Virus record (IMG/VR): IMGVR_UViG_3300042892_003972
Location: 1-44,591 of that record
Reading direction: 5' to 3' (one strand)
Origin: a virus
DNA: 44,591 nucleotides
Shown: positions 1 to 6,018 of the stretch, one piece after another
Layout of the letters: every line of letters starts with the position of its first letter
Position numbering within the stretch: the stretch's first letter is position 1
The notes under the pieces: generated by a model
What the model saw: only the letters and a program-made list of their open reading frames with translations
Databases searched by the model: none
Told to the model about the DNA's origin: nothing
Made by a program: the position numbers and the translations under genes

Positions 1-17
1 ATTGCGACACTTGTAAG

Positions 18-46
18 TTGCTACACGATCACGATACCACTATGGA
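18..46 (+). promoter_or_regulatory. possible weak promoter
   Basis: TTGCTA at 18-23 and TATGGA at 41-46 are 17 bp apart, ahead of the broken small gene at 77. The -10 box is poor, so this rests mainly on spacing and position. Confidence 0.3.
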
Positions 47-76
47 AAGTGATAACAGTTGCCAAGGGGGAGAACA

Positions 77-182
77 ATGAAAGAAGTTAAATTAGTATTT
101 ACCGCGTTTATTAAAGTTCCCCGCATACTGGGAAGGTGATGAAGTCTATTGCTCGAAATGCCAAACCAAACTAGAGGACTAA
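77..182 (+). pseudogene. small Cys-x2-Cys protein broken by a one-base frameshift
   Basis: An ATG at 77, preceded by a strong AAGGGGGAG ribosome binding site, opens a frame that stops after 20 codons (TGA 137-139). The next frame carries a sensible ending with a CSKC pair and stops at 180-182. Removing one C from the CCCC run at 119-122 joins the two into a roughly 34-residue protein beginning MKEVKLVFTAFIKVPAYW and ending CSKCQTKLED. It resembles the neighbouring miniature Cys-pair proteins. Either it is a real inactivating insertion or a homopolymer sequencing error; one sequence cannot decide. Confidence 0.6.
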
Positions 183-187
183 GGTAC

Positions 188-216
188 TTGACAAACAAAA
201 AATAAAGTTTTATAAT
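188..216 (+). promoter_or_regulatory. consensus sigma70-type promoter
   Basis: TTGACA (188-193), a 17-bp spacer and TATAAT (211-216), both boxes perfect. It drives the DUF4192-like gene whose start lies 42 bp downstream. Confidence 0.9.
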
Positions 217-257
217 CAGCACTACCAACGCACTACTAACTAGATAAGGGGAAATAA

Positions 258-743
258 ATGACTACAACAACAATAGAAAAAGTTACAGTTAAGCAAGCAA
301 GTCAAGCAATAAACCAACTCGCAACAAACTTCATGGAGTCAAACGAGATTGACGCGGACTTACTTTCGATTGTCACTACTGGAATTACAAGTGACACAAT
401 TCGCCACTTACGCGATTACATGATGGGTATGCCAGCAGATTTCGGCGTAGGGTTCATGATTAAATTCGCTGAAGCGATTGTAGAAAAAACAGAAGCGCAC
501 AACTCATACGCAATTAAAACAATTCTCTCGGCTTTCTACTTTGAGAACTCAGAGGTTGATAAGGCAAACAAACTACTCGCTGAAGTGTTAGAGAGTAATC
601 CAAACTACTCACTAGCCAAATTACTCTTACGGGTATTTGAGGCGGGTTGGCCAGTCGAGGCTTTCGTAACTATGCGAAAAGAACTTCACCCGAAAGTTAT
701 TCTCGCAATTAAAGAGGACTCGGAAATAGAACTTAATAACTAA
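258..743 (+). CDS. DUF4192-like protein
   Basis: A 161-residue soluble protein with an AAGGGG ribosome binding site before its ATG. The second half (about residues 85-150) has the pattern of the DUF4192 C-terminal part: a stretch on acquiring and losing subunits of a chain ('KANKLLAEVLESNPNYSLAKLLLRVFEAGWP' region), then a Met-Arg-x-Glu-Leu-His-Pro ending. DUF4192 proteins are common in actinobacteria and their phages, and their function is unknown. This one is shorter than typical chromosomal members, so it may be a fragment. It starts MTTTTIE, the same seven residues as the - strand HTH protein at 13854-14492. It is a single-gene unit between promoter 188-216 and terminator 757-785. Confidence 0.7.
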   Translation: MTTTTIEKVTVKQASQAINQLATNFMESNEIDADLLSIVTTGITSDTIRHLRDYMMGMPADFGVGFMIKFAEAIVEKTEAHNSYAIKTILSAFYFENSEVDKANKLLAEVLESNPNYSLAKLLLRVFEAGWPVEAFVTMRKELHPKVILAIKEDSEIELNN

Positions 744-756
744 TAAGTAAAGAGAA

Positions 757-785
757 GCCCCGCAGAGATGCGGGGTTTCTTTCTT
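757..785 (+). terminator. intrinsic terminator
   Basis: Stem CCCCGC/GCGGGG around AGAGAT, followed by TTTCTTTCTTTC. It closes the DUF4192-like unit. Confidence 0.85.
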
Positions 786-812
786 TCTCCGACACGCAGG
801 GCAAGTAAGGAT

Positions 813-841
813 TTGCTATTCTGATTTTGGTAGGCTACAAT
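813..841 (+). promoter_or_regulatory. promoter of the 871 gene
   Basis: TTGCTA (813-818), 17 bp, TACAAT (836-841). A CGACACGC motif lies 15 bp upstream of the -35 box (790-797). Confidence 0.7.
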
Positions 842-870
842 TAAGTTATCAAAACAAGGGGGTGAAATAA

Positions 871-1089
871 ATGCTAAGTTTCGGAGATTATGTAAATGGG
901 CTTAATGACAACGCGTGTTGTCAATGCGGGCGCAAGACAGGTAAGAACTCTTGGTTCGTTCAACTATCTATCTATGGTGCGATACTAGACCCAAAGATTG
1001 CGGTAGAGGGCAACCCTAAGTCACAGGGCTACTGGGCAGTTGGAAGCGAGTGCGCTAAAAAGTTTAATCGTGCGGTGCTAGTAAAGTAA
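871..1089 (+). CDS. small protein with a Cys-x2-Cys pair
   Basis: 72 residues, ATG preceded by AAGGGGGTG. CCQCGRK near residue 16 resembles one half of a zinc ribbon; a further Cys sits near residue 61 (SECAKKF), so a mononuclear metal site is possible. I do not recognise a family. It has its own promoter and terminator, like its neighbours. Confidence 0.75.
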   Translation: MLSFGDYVNGLNDNACCQCGRKTGKNSWFVQLSIYGAILDPKIAVEGNPKSQGYWAVGSECAKKFNRAVLVK

Positions 1090-1109
1090 TAAAAATAACT
1101 AAAAAGAAC

Positions 1110-1141
1110 TCTCGCAGAAATGCGGGGGTTTCTTTTTTTTT
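1110..1141 (+). terminator. intrinsic terminator
   Basis: CTCGCA (1111-1116) pairs with TGCGGG (1121-1126) around GAAA, followed by a long T-rich tract. Confidence 0.8.
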
Positions 1142-1148
1142 TCGGGTT

Positions 1149-1166
1149 TAGCAAAAAGTAAAAACT
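1149..1166 (+). repeat. repeat A, copy 1
   Basis: TAGCAAAAAGTAAAAACT, perfect 16-bp core plus CT, between a terminator and repeat B at 1198. See the repeat A finding. Confidence 0.9.
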
Positions 1167-1197
1167 GAACCAAGATCGCTAGTGCGGTGCTGGACTT

Positions 1198-1208
1198 CCA
1201 AACAACTT
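1198..1208 (+). repeat. repeat B, copy 1
   Basis: CCAAACAACTT, one mismatch to ACAAACAACTT, 32 bp beyond repeat A copy 1. Confidence 0.6.
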
Positions 1209-1264
1209 TCATAGTTACCAAAACCTTAGCAAAAAAAGTGTTAAGACAAAACGGACATTTTGCT

Positions 1265-1280
1265 TGTGATGTATGTCACA
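1265..1280 (+). promoter_or_regulatory. CRP/GlxR-like palindrome
   Basis: TGTGATGTATGTCACA fits TGTGA-N6-TCACA exactly. Its centre is 29.5 bp upstream of the -35 box at 1302, a class I activator position within one base of the three - strand examples. Confidence 0.6.
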
Positions 1281-1301
1281 AAAGATTTTTCAGATTTTTG
1301 A

Positions 1302-1333
1302 TTGACTTTTGCCCCTCTAATTCGTCTTACATA
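1302..1333 (+). promoter_or_regulatory. probable promoter with long spacing
   Basis: TTGACT at 1302-1307; the best -10 (TACATA 1328-1333, or CATAAT two bases on) is 20-22 bp away, longer than usual. Unusual spacing with an activator-like palindrome upstream suggests a regulated promoter for the 1366 gene. Confidence 0.45.
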
Positions 1334-1365
1334 ATAGAAGGATAAAAAATAACTAAGGGGGAAAA

Positions 1366-1563
1366 ATGTACGATTACACAGATTATTTAGAAAGTGATTA
1401 TGCCAAGCCAGCCGGCCCAAAGCGTTTAGCAGACCGACCAAACTTAACTACGCCTACGAAGTCTCGCAAGGTCGCACCAGCCCGCTACTGCGAGTGCGGG
1501 CAGAAGTTGTCCATAGTTAATGAAGGAGTTGCTTGCTTTATCTGTACGCGGAAAAAGAAATAA
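1366..1563 (+). CDS. small two-Cys-pair (zinc-ribbon-like) protein
   Basis: 65 residues after an AAGGGGG ribosome binding site. The N-terminal half is polar and probably disordered; the C-terminal 25 residues hold CECG and CFIC pairs 14 residues apart, the layout of a small zinc ribbon, ending in RKKK. This could bind nucleic acid or a host protein. It is the only + strand gene here with a CRP-like box before its promoter. Confidence 0.7.
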   Translation: MYDYTDYLESDYAKPAGPKRLADRPNLTTPTKSRKVAPARYCECGQKLSIVNEGVACFICTRKKK

Positions 1564-1574
1564 GTTATAGGTAC

Positions 1575-1603
1575 TTGACTTTACTCAGGCAAAGTATTAA
1601 GAT
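1575..1603 (+). promoter_or_regulatory. promoter of the 1634 gene
   Basis: TTGACT (1575-1580), 17 bp, TAAGAT (1598-1603). Confidence 0.8.
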
Positions 1604-1633
1604 TACAACAACAACAACTTATAGGGGGAAGTA

Positions 1634-1867
1634 ATGGATACAATTTCAATGAGTTACCACTTGCGGGGAAATTTCTACCCACCGCTACCATTTGATTATG
1701 CTGAACCTGCTGTCAAAGCATGGGAGTTTTATCAAGAGGAAAACTATGATGCGGTAGTCGTACTACCTGCCGACATAGTGCCTCACCCTGCTACTGCCGT
1801 AAAGACAGAAGCCGGCTGGGAAATAACTGCAAGCGAGTTGGTGCGGATACTCAGGTTAGATAGATAA
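1634..1867 (+). CDS. hypothetical protein
   Basis: 77 residues, ATG after TAGGGGGAAG. Mixed alpha/beta composition with no membrane segment or Cys pair. Residues 38-55 are a hydrophobic strand-like run (DAVVVLPADIV) and the end looks helical. No family recognised. It is a single-gene unit with promoter 1575-1603 and terminator 1886-1916. Confidence 0.7.
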   Translation: MDTISMSYHLRGNFYPPLPFDYAEPAVKAWEFYQEENYDAVVVLPADIVPHPATAVKTEAGWEITASELVRILRLDR

Positions 1868-1885
1868 GATAAGTTAAATTAAGAG

Positions 1886-1916
1886 AGCCCCGTCAGAAAT
1901 GGCGGGGTTTTCTTTT
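1886..1916 (+). terminator. intrinsic terminator
   Basis: CCCCGTC/GGCGGGG stem around AGAAAT, then TTTTCTTTT. The terminator at 5673 shares the same hairpin, about 25 identical bases, suggesting duplication of the element. Confidence 0.9.
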
Positions 1917-1926
1917 ACCCCTATTA

Positions 1927-1942
1927 TTTTTACTTTTTGCTA
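1927..1942 (-). repeat. repeat A, copy 2
   Basis: TTTTTACTTTTTGCTA on the + strand, perfect core, just after a terminator and 37 bp before repeat B copy 2. Confidence 0.9.
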
Positions 1943-1979
1943 ATGCAGGTTTTTTTTGCAGCTGACCGGTTCCCGACTT

Positions 1980-1990
1980 ACAAACAACTT
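1980..1990 (+). repeat. repeat B, copy 2
   Basis: ACAAACAACTT, 43 bp upstream of the -35 box at 2034. Confidence 0.7.
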
Positions 1991-2033
1991 TTTGACCTAC
2001 GCTTTTTTATTTGGGCGACACGCTGATTTAGAT

Positions 2034-2061
2034 TTGACAATCTGTAAAAAACCTTTATACT
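2034..2061 (+). promoter_or_regulatory. promoter of the 2142 gene
   Basis: TTGACA (2034-2039), 16 bp, TATACT (2056-2061). Almost the same sequence recurs at 2823-2850. A CGACACGC motif (2016-2023) lies 10 bp upstream. Confidence 0.85.
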
Positions 2062-2141
2062 TAGACTTACAACCAAACAGAGGCAGAAAAAGGAAATAGG
2101 CAAAAGTCCTCGCCAGTAGAAAACTAACAAAGGAGAAAAAA

Positions 2142-2354
2142 ATGACCTTCACTAAAATAAGAAGTGGAATGTACGAGAGTGCAGATTGTTGGATTACAGA
2201 TGTTTGGTACATGCACGAAGGTGATGAAGCTGCAATTGCTTCATATGGAAAAACTGGCTGGGCATATGGAGCGCATGGAGAACTCTGGGGAACTTGCAAA
2301 ACTCTCAAAGAAGCCAAGGAAATTTGCTCAAACTCAATAGACACGCCGAAATAA
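2142..2354 (+). CDS. hypothetical protein
   Basis: 70 residues after an AAAGGAG ribosome binding site. Gly- and Trp-rich middle (about residues 18-52), probably a small beta-rich domain, then a helical end. Two Cys residues (about 16 and 51) do not form a metal motif. No family recognised. The last coding bases (GACACGCC at 2340) are also a motif that precedes several promoters here. Confidence 0.7.
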   Translation: MTFTKIRSGMYESADCWITDVWYMHEGDEAAIASYGKTGWAYGAHGELWGTCKTLKEAKEICSNSIDTPK

Positions 2355-2360
2355 ATAGAT

Positions 2361-2389
2361 TTGCATATTAGAAATAAGTAGGTTATACT
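2361..2389 (+). promoter_or_regulatory. promoter of the WGR gene
   Basis: TTGCAT (2361-2366), 17 bp, TATACT (2384-2389). Confidence 0.8.
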
Positions 2390-2421
2390 CGGCACTACCA
2401 AACAAACAAAGGGGGAACAAA

Positions 2422-2661
2422 ATGAAAAAGTTTATCTTGGTAAAGAAGTCTGACGGAGAACGCGGACAAAATGGCAAGAAAAAGATTTACGAGATTGTTC
2501 AAGAAGGAACTCGCGTTGTAATGATGTGGGGTAAGGCAGAGGAACTTAACAAGCAACAAAATGTTAAGACCTTCCAAACAGAACAACAGGCTTACTGGTT
2601 CGCACTAGATAAGCAATGGGAAAAGATGAACAAAGGTTACGAATTAGTAGCCTCTCTCTAA
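2422..2661 (+). CDS. WGR-domain-like protein
   Basis: 79 residues after AAGGGGGAAC. From about residue 20 it follows the WGR fold: a strand-turn start (KKIYEIVQEG), a WGKAEE segment in place of Trp-Gly-Arg, a 'T-E-Q-Q-A' helix and a final Lys-x2-Lys-Gly-Tyr. WGR domains occur in PARPs and in stand-alone bacterial proteins, where they bind nucleic acid. The family is inferred from pattern only; Arg is replaced by Lys, which occurs in other members. It is a single-gene unit followed by the folded RNA element at 2661. Confidence 0.65.
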   Translation: MKKFILVKKSDGERGQNGKKKIYEIVQEGTRVVMMWGKAEELNKQQNVKTFQTEQQAYWFALDKQWEKMNKGYELVASL

Positions 2662-2757
2662 GATGTGGGGAAGCCTCACCGAAAGGTGGGGCTATCCACA
2701 ACAGCGATAGGTGTTCGGTAGAGAGTATCTGCTGTATAGAGAGTCTCTGCGACATCT
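2661..2757 (+). ncRNA. multi-branched RNA element after the WGR gene
   Basis: AGATGT (2661-2666) can pair with ACATCT (2752-2757) to close about 97 nt. Inside are AGCCTCACC/GGTGGGGCT around a GAAA tetraloop (2672-2693), CAGCGATA pairing with TATCTGCTG with one bulge, and a short AGAG/CTCT hairpin. No U-run follows, so it is not a plain terminator. It could be a processed 3' RNA or a regulatory element. It is not a tRNA: no T-arm signature and no CCA. Confidence 0.5.
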
Positions 2758-2767
2758 GCTTAGACGA

Positions 2768-2785
2768 TAGTAAAAAGTAAAAACT
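2768..2785 (+). repeat. repeat A, copy 3
   Basis: TAGTAAAAAGTAAAAACT, one mismatch (C to T at base 4). Confidence 0.8.
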
Positions 2786-2822
2786 ATGACGACACGACAC
2801 GGAAATGTTTATTCAAATAGAT

Positions 2823-2850
2823 TTGACAATTTATAGAAAACCTTTATACT
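2823..2850 (+). promoter_or_regulatory. promoter of the 2880-5211 operon
   Basis: TTGACA (2823-2828), 16 bp, TATACT (2845-2850), nearly identical to the promoter at 2034-2061 over about 40 bp. Confidence 0.85.
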
Positions 2851-2879
2851 TATACTAACAACAACAAGGGGGTAATAAA

Positions 2880-3053
2880 ATGACCACAGTTACTAGCAAT
2901 ACATATGACAAAAGACAATTAGCGTATGAGTTAGCAAAAGAGGCTCACGGAATACAAGCATGGGCAGCCTTATGGGGTAGCGCAAGCGTATTGCTTACCG
3001 ATAAAGATTTAGATGTCATAATCAGAGTAATGGAGAAAGGGGCAATAAAATGA
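2880..3053 (+). CDS. small hypothetical protein
   Basis: 57 residues after AAGGGGGTAA. Predicted mostly helical, Ala-rich (KEAHGIQAWAALWGSAS, about residues 21-37), with a Val-Ile-rich ending. Its stop overlaps the next start (ATGA at 3050-3053), so translation is probably coupled. No family recognised. Confidence 0.65.
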   Translation: MTTVTSNTYDKRQLAYELAKEAHGIQAWAALWGSASVLLTDKDLDVIIRVMEKGAIK

Positions 3054-3154
3054 ACGAATTCAGAAATTGCGCAGAGTGCCACAAGGTATTCAATTTGAGT
3101 AATAAAAATGATGCCAATGAGTTTTACTATGGACACGATTGCGAGGGGAAGTAA
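3050..3154 (+). CDS. 34-residue Cys/His-rich mini-protein
   Basis: Starts in the ATGA overlap with the previous gene, with GAAAGGGG as ribosome binding site. CAEC at residues 7-10, then H11, and a late HDC: four or five metal ligands in 34 residues, as in a minimal zinc knuckle. It ends in a TAATG overlap with the next gene. Function unknown. Confidence 0.6.
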   Translation: MNEFRNCAECHKVFNLSNKNDANEFYYGHDCEGK

Positions 3155-3468
3155 TGAAAAACTTAGAATTGGTAAGAGAAAGAGTAAGCGAGGCTAAGGC
3201 TATCGCTTGGGATACCTGCCACAAGATTTATGTCCTTATGGACGACGAGCAGGTAGAACTAATGCGTGAGTATCAGTATGACGACCTTATTACAAAAGAA
3301 AAAATGACAACTGATGAAATGGTAGATACCTTAGAAAATTGGTTTGGGGCGTCTTGTAGCCTTAGATTTATTCAAGCAGTATCTACTAATCCCGAAAACC
3401 CGAACGCGGGATTTGAGTCGCTCATTAGTCAAGGTGAGGACGAGGATTACTATGACGACGAAAACTAA
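3154..3468 (+). CDS. hypothetical acidic protein
   Basis: 104 residues. The ATG at 3154, coupled by TAATG and preceded by GAGGGGAAG, is preferred over an upstream start in the same frame. Helical first two thirds, then an Asp/Glu/Tyr-rich tail (DEDYYDD). It is long for this operon. The last 17 bases overlap the next gene. No family recognised. Confidence 0.65.
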   Translation: MKNLELVRERVSEAKAIAWDTCHKIYVLMDDEQVELMREYQYDDLITKEKMTTDEMVDTLENWFGASCSLRFIQAVSTNPENPNAGFESLISQGEDEDYYDDEN

Positions 3469-3844
3469 AAAACCACCACGCTATCTTTATCACGCAACTG
3501 CGGTTTGTAATCAAGAGGGCATTGAGAAGGAAGGACTTCGTGCTGGTTTTGGAGAAGTCTATGCGAGCGAGAGCGAAAATGATTGCCTAGCCTTTATGGG
3601 GTTTCGGTTAATGTCACACTTTCACTTTGATAAAAAAGGTGAGCAACCTCTATTCGTAGAGCACGATAGATTGCTTGTGTATGAAATTGACACGAAGGTT
3701 ACAGGGAAAAGTAAATGGGAAATAGGCACAGACCATAGCCCTGAGTTTTTTGGTAACGCAACCTCATGGGTTCATCTTGGTTCAATAGAACGAGGAGCAA
3801 TTGTTCGCTGCATTGAATTTGCTCCACAAGATAGCAAAAAGTAA
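3452..3844 (+). CDS. possible ADP-ribosyltransferase/Tpt1-fold protein
   Basis: 130 residues. The ATG at 3452 lies inside the preceding gene (17-base overlap). The start YLYHAT..., a helix ending 'IEKEGLRAG' and a following 'VYASES' strand match how the ART/Tpt1/DarT-type fold begins: a strand with His, a helix leading to Gly-Leu, then Tyr-x-Ser-x. A Glu-rich second half could supply the catalytic Glu. The family is inferred from this pattern and not proven; other small phage domains share the YHxT start. Such phage proteins often modify host RNA or protein early in infection. Repeat A copy 4 supplies its last codons (Ser-Lys-Lys-stop). Confidence 0.5.
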   Translation: MTTKTKKPPRYLYHATAVCNQEGIEKEGLRAGFGEVYASESENDCLAFMGFRLMSHFHFDKKGEQPLFVEHDRLLVYEIDTKVTGKSKWEIGTDHSPEFFGNATSWVHLGSIERGAIVRCIEFAPQDSKK

Positions 3845-3849
3845 AAACT
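3832..3849 (+). repeat. repeat A, copy 4
   Basis: Perfect TAGCAAAAAGTAAAAACT overlapping the end of the preceding gene, whose stop TAA is inside the repeat. Confidence 0.9.
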
Positions 3850-3865
3850 GCGGTGATGCGGGTGC

Positions 3866-3894
3866 TTGACAAAAAACAACTCGCATGAGATACT
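3866..3894 (+). promoter_or_regulatory. promoter before the 3923 gene
   Basis: TTGACA (3866-3871), 17 bp, GATACT (3889-3894), 17 bp after repeat A copy 4. Confidence 0.8.
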
Positions 3895-3922
3895 TACACT
3901 ACAAAGAAAGGGGGTCGCTCAA

Positions 3923-4180
3923 ATGAGTGACAAAGAAACAGTAACACTAGAACTAGATTTAGAAGAAGGTGCTTTCCTAAATATGGGATTGGCATTACTA
4001 CTAGAGATGTTAGGTAACGACATTGAGAAGTGGGAGAACAAGAAAGAGTCTTCTATGGATAAGTTGTTTTTCCTTATGGACACAAAGGTAGGAGTCGCAA
4101 GCCTATGGCGCAAGATTCTTATTACAATGGGGGCAGACCCCGAAGACATTGCCGAACACTTAGAAAGTGCGGGTGAGTGA
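3923..4180 (+). CDS. hypothetical helical protein
   Basis: 85 residues. The ATG at 3923 with AAGGGGGT upstream is used rather than an unsupported TTG further up. Predicted nearly all-helical, with a hydrophobic stretch 'FLNMGLALLLEMLG' (about residues 17-30) that is amphipathic rather than membrane-spanning, then charged helices. No family recognised. Confidence 0.65.
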   Translation: MSDKETVTLELDLEEGAFLNMGLALLLEMLGNDIEKWENKKESSMDKLFFLMDTKVGVASLWRKILITMGADPEDIAEHLESAGE

Positions 4181-4181
4181 C

Positions 4182-4406
4182 ATGGCTGAACACCACTACA
4201 TAATTAAGTTTGATGATGTTACTAAGATATGGTCACAGGACACAGATTCCGAAGAAGTGCGGTTTGTTGATGGCACTATCTATGATGAAGCAGAGCAAGC
4301 GTGGTTCGTGCCGTATCAAGGTGATGGACAATTCTATCGAAACGCTGATGAGATTGACGAGCGACTATCAACAGTTATAGACCTACTAGAAGGGCTGAAA
4401 AAATAA
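4182..4406 (+). CDS. hypothetical protein
   Basis: 74 residues, ATG at 4182 one base after the previous stop, with GGGTGAG upstream. A beta-rich first half (two likely hairpins around residues 6-45) and a helical end. Acidic. TAATG coupling to the next gene. No family recognised. Confidence 0.65.
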   Translation: MAEHHYIIKFDDVTKIWSQDTDSEEVRFVDGTIYDEAEQAWFVPYQGDGQFYRNADEIDERLSTVIDLLEGLKK

Positions 4407-4636
4407 TGGACGAGATTCTTTTAAGTCGAACAGTTATGTTCGTAGGTGACTACTTTACTTTGATGACCACAGTTGTCCTTGACGAGAAGTTGCGGAACGA
4501 AGATGAAGGTGACAACGACTTTGCCGTTCGCGTTGCCTCAGTATTTATGAACGAATACTACGGATTTGATGTCGAGGCAGTATCAAATAGTATTGGAGTC
4601 ATTGACGAAGATGGAGAAGTGAGCGAAGATGAGTGA
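4406..4636 (+). CDS. hypothetical acidic protein
   Basis: 76 residues starting in the TAATG overlap. Hydrophobic beta/alpha beginning, a central helix with Val-Ala-Val residues and a very acidic tail (DEDGEVSEDE). The acidic, compact form is typical of phage proteins that bind host basic proteins or mimic DNA, but there is no specific match. Confidence 0.6.
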   Translation: MDEILLSRTVMFVGDYFTLMTTVVLDEKLRNEDEGDNDFAVRVASVFMNEYYGFDVEAVSNSIGVIDEDGEVSEDE

Positions 4637-4868
4637 AAGAGAATACACATTGCTAAAATGGGAAATAGAAAGACAATTAGCAAAACCTGCTAAAGACGAA
4701 TACGACAGATTTGGAAATCTTTCTATACAAAAAAAGATACTTGACAGGATTGAGTATCACACAAATTTTCTGATTACGGACAACTTTGACAAGAACAGAA
4801 GCAGGCGTCACATAATGAAAATAGAAATCTTAAAAGAGATGCTAGAGGAAGGGAACAAAGATGAGTAA
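4629..4868 (+). CDS. hypothetical helical protein
   Basis: 79 residues, overlapping the preceding gene by 8 bases and the next by 8. Two charged helices (residues 3-20 and 55-79) around a basic linker (NRSRRH). Probably helical and possibly self-associating. No family recognised. Confidence 0.6.
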   Translation: MSEREYTLLKWEIERQLAKPAKDEYDRFGNLSIQKKILDRIEYHTNFLITDNFDKNRSRRHIMKIEILKEMLEEGNKDE

Positions 4869-5211
4869 CCTCACACTTGACATGCTTTCTAATTTAGTTG
4901 ATGACATTACAAATGGAAGTTTAGATGGTCAGTTAGATTCGATTAGCAAAGCAGTAGAGCAGAGAAAGAAAGAGATTCGTAGTGGAACAACCATTGACGA
5001 TTTTAGAGTTGGAGATGTTGTAACCATTAACGAGCGTTGCGGAACTAAGTACCTTGTTGGAGAACGAGGCACAGTTGTGGGGATTCGTAGGACTAAGATA
5101 ACGATTCAGTTTGAGAACCCGAAGGGTAGGTTCGTGCGGAAGAACGCAGATGGAACTACCTATTCCTCAGATGTTGTAGTGCCAGTAGAGATTGTTGATA
5201 GGAAAAAGTAA
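4861..5211 (+). CDS. SH3/KOW-like small-barrel protein
   Basis: 116 residues. After an N-terminal helix (about 1-40), residues 50-95 follow the small-barrel pattern 'FRVGDVV.I.ER....LVGERGTVVGI...KITIQF', as in KOW/SH3-like domains of transcription or RNA-binding proteins. This fold is the best guess; a nucleic-acid role is inferred. It ends DRKK, the last codons lying in a degenerate copy of repeat A (5198-5213). It closes the operon. Confidence 0.55.
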   Translation: MSNLTLDMLSNLVDDITNGSLDGQLDSISKAVEQRKKEIRSGTTIDDFRVGDVVTINERCGTKYLVGERGTVVGIRRTKITIQFENPKGRFVRKNADGTTYSSDVVVPVEIVDRKK

Positions 5212-5242
5212 AAGAGAAGAAAATGCGGTAAAGTATTATCAC

Positions 5243-5344
5243 CTCGACAAATAGGCAACCCCTTCGCCTAAGTCGAGATGAGAGTGGGCTCACCCTTCCA
5301 CTCCGCCGACCTCTCTCTTTAACCCCTTTTAGATGAGAAGTCGG
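5243..5344 (+). ncRNA. three-hairpin RNA element
   Basis: In a gap of about 200 bases: CTCGAC (5243-5248)/GTCGAG (5272-5277) with inner AGGC/GCCT; GAGTGG (5282-5287)/CCACTC (5298-5303); CCGAC (5306-5310)/GTCGG (5340-5344) enclosing a pyrimidine-rich loop. No U-run, no ORF. It may be the structured 3' end of the operon mRNA or an independent RNA; no promoter is seen immediately upstream. Confidence 0.45.
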
Positions 5345-5357
5345 TGTAATTGGGTGC

Positions 5358-5386
5358 TTGACTTTCTGTAAATGGTTTGGTAAGAT
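5358..5386 (+). promoter_or_regulatory. promoter of the 5416 gene
   Basis: TTGACT (5358-5363), 17 bp, TAAGAT (5381-5386). Confidence 0.8.
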
Positions 5387-5415
5387 TTGCTTATACAAAC
5401 AAGGGGGGTAAGGAA

Positions 5416-5640
5416 ATGGATTCAGTAGCATTTGATGAGTTCGGCAGAGTTTATGTTCGCCCAATTCACTATGGTCTAGCAGTTGCTAGAGGTGGAGCAG
5501 GAACAGCACCGAAGGTAAATCTAGAGGTTCGCTTTTGTGTTATTTGCGAAAAGAAACTCTCTATCTACAACACCGACAAAGACAGAGTTTGTTATAGCGA
5601 CAAGTGCGAAAAAGAATTTCGTGACAAGAAGAAAAAGTAA
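5416..5640 (+). CDS. small zinc-ribbon-like protein
   Basis: 74 residues. The ATG at 5416 is chosen because AAGGGGGGTAAGG precedes it; an upstream in-frame ATG lies inside the promoter. CVIC at about residue 41 and CYSDKC about 20 residues later make a four-Cys ribbon, with a basic tail (KKKK). Probably binds metal, perhaps nucleic acid. Single-gene unit ended by the terminator at 5673. Confidence 0.7.
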   Translation: MDSVAFDEFGRVYVRPIHYGLAVARGGAGTAPKVNLEVRFCVICEKKLSIYNTDKDRVCYSDKCEKEFRDKKKK

Positions 5641-5672
5641 AGTATTATATAGATAATTAAAGCAGTAAAGCA

Positions 5673-5700
5673 AGCCCCGTCAGAAATGGCGGGGTTTTGC
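5673..5700 (+). terminator. intrinsic terminator
   Basis: CCCCGTC/GGCGGGG stem around AGAAAT followed by TTTTGCTTT; same hairpin as at 1886. Confidence 0.85.
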
Positions 5701-5743
5701 TTTGCCCAAATCACCACCGACAAATGACGCTACGCTTTTATAC

Positions 5744-5989
5744 ATGAAGATTGTTGATAAGGATTACCACCCAAATGGCTCAGCCAACCCTTTCGTTGTT
5801 GCTATCGTAGATAGTCCTGAAGAAGGAGATACGAAACTAGTAATAATGTTTGAGGATTATGATTACATTGCGGTACTATCACTTGACTATCTTGTTCGTG
5901 ATGAAGACATTTCTGTAAGATTTAATGGACACCACGGAGATAAATACGAAAAACTTCGTAACGACTTGTGGGACGATTTTGCTGGATAG
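5744..5989 (+). CDS. hypothetical protein
   Basis: 81 residues from the ATG at 5744; a TTG at 5702 in the same frame would add 14 residues but lies in the terminator's T-run. Neither start has a good ribosome binding site and no promoter is visible, which is odd beside its neighbours. Beta-rich (residues 12-50), then charged. Stop TAG is the first three bases of repeat A copy 5. Confidence 0.5.
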   Translation: MKIVDKDYHPNGSANPFVVAIVDSPEEGDTKLVIMFEDYDYIAVLSLDYLVRDEDISVRFNGHHGDKYEKLRNDLWDDFAG

Positions 5990-6004
5990 CAAAAAGTAAA
6001 AACT
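5987..6004 (+). repeat. repeat A, copy 5
   Basis: Perfect TAGCAAAAAGTAAAAACT. Its TAG is the stop codon of the preceding gene; the next gene starts 15 bp later. Confidence 0.9.
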
Positions 6005-6018
6005 AAGGGTGGGGTGAG

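Noticed and set aside
5702-5743. TTG start of the 5744 gene
   Set aside because: The TTG is within the T-run of the preceding terminator; the inner ATG is simpler, though its ribosome binding site is also poor.
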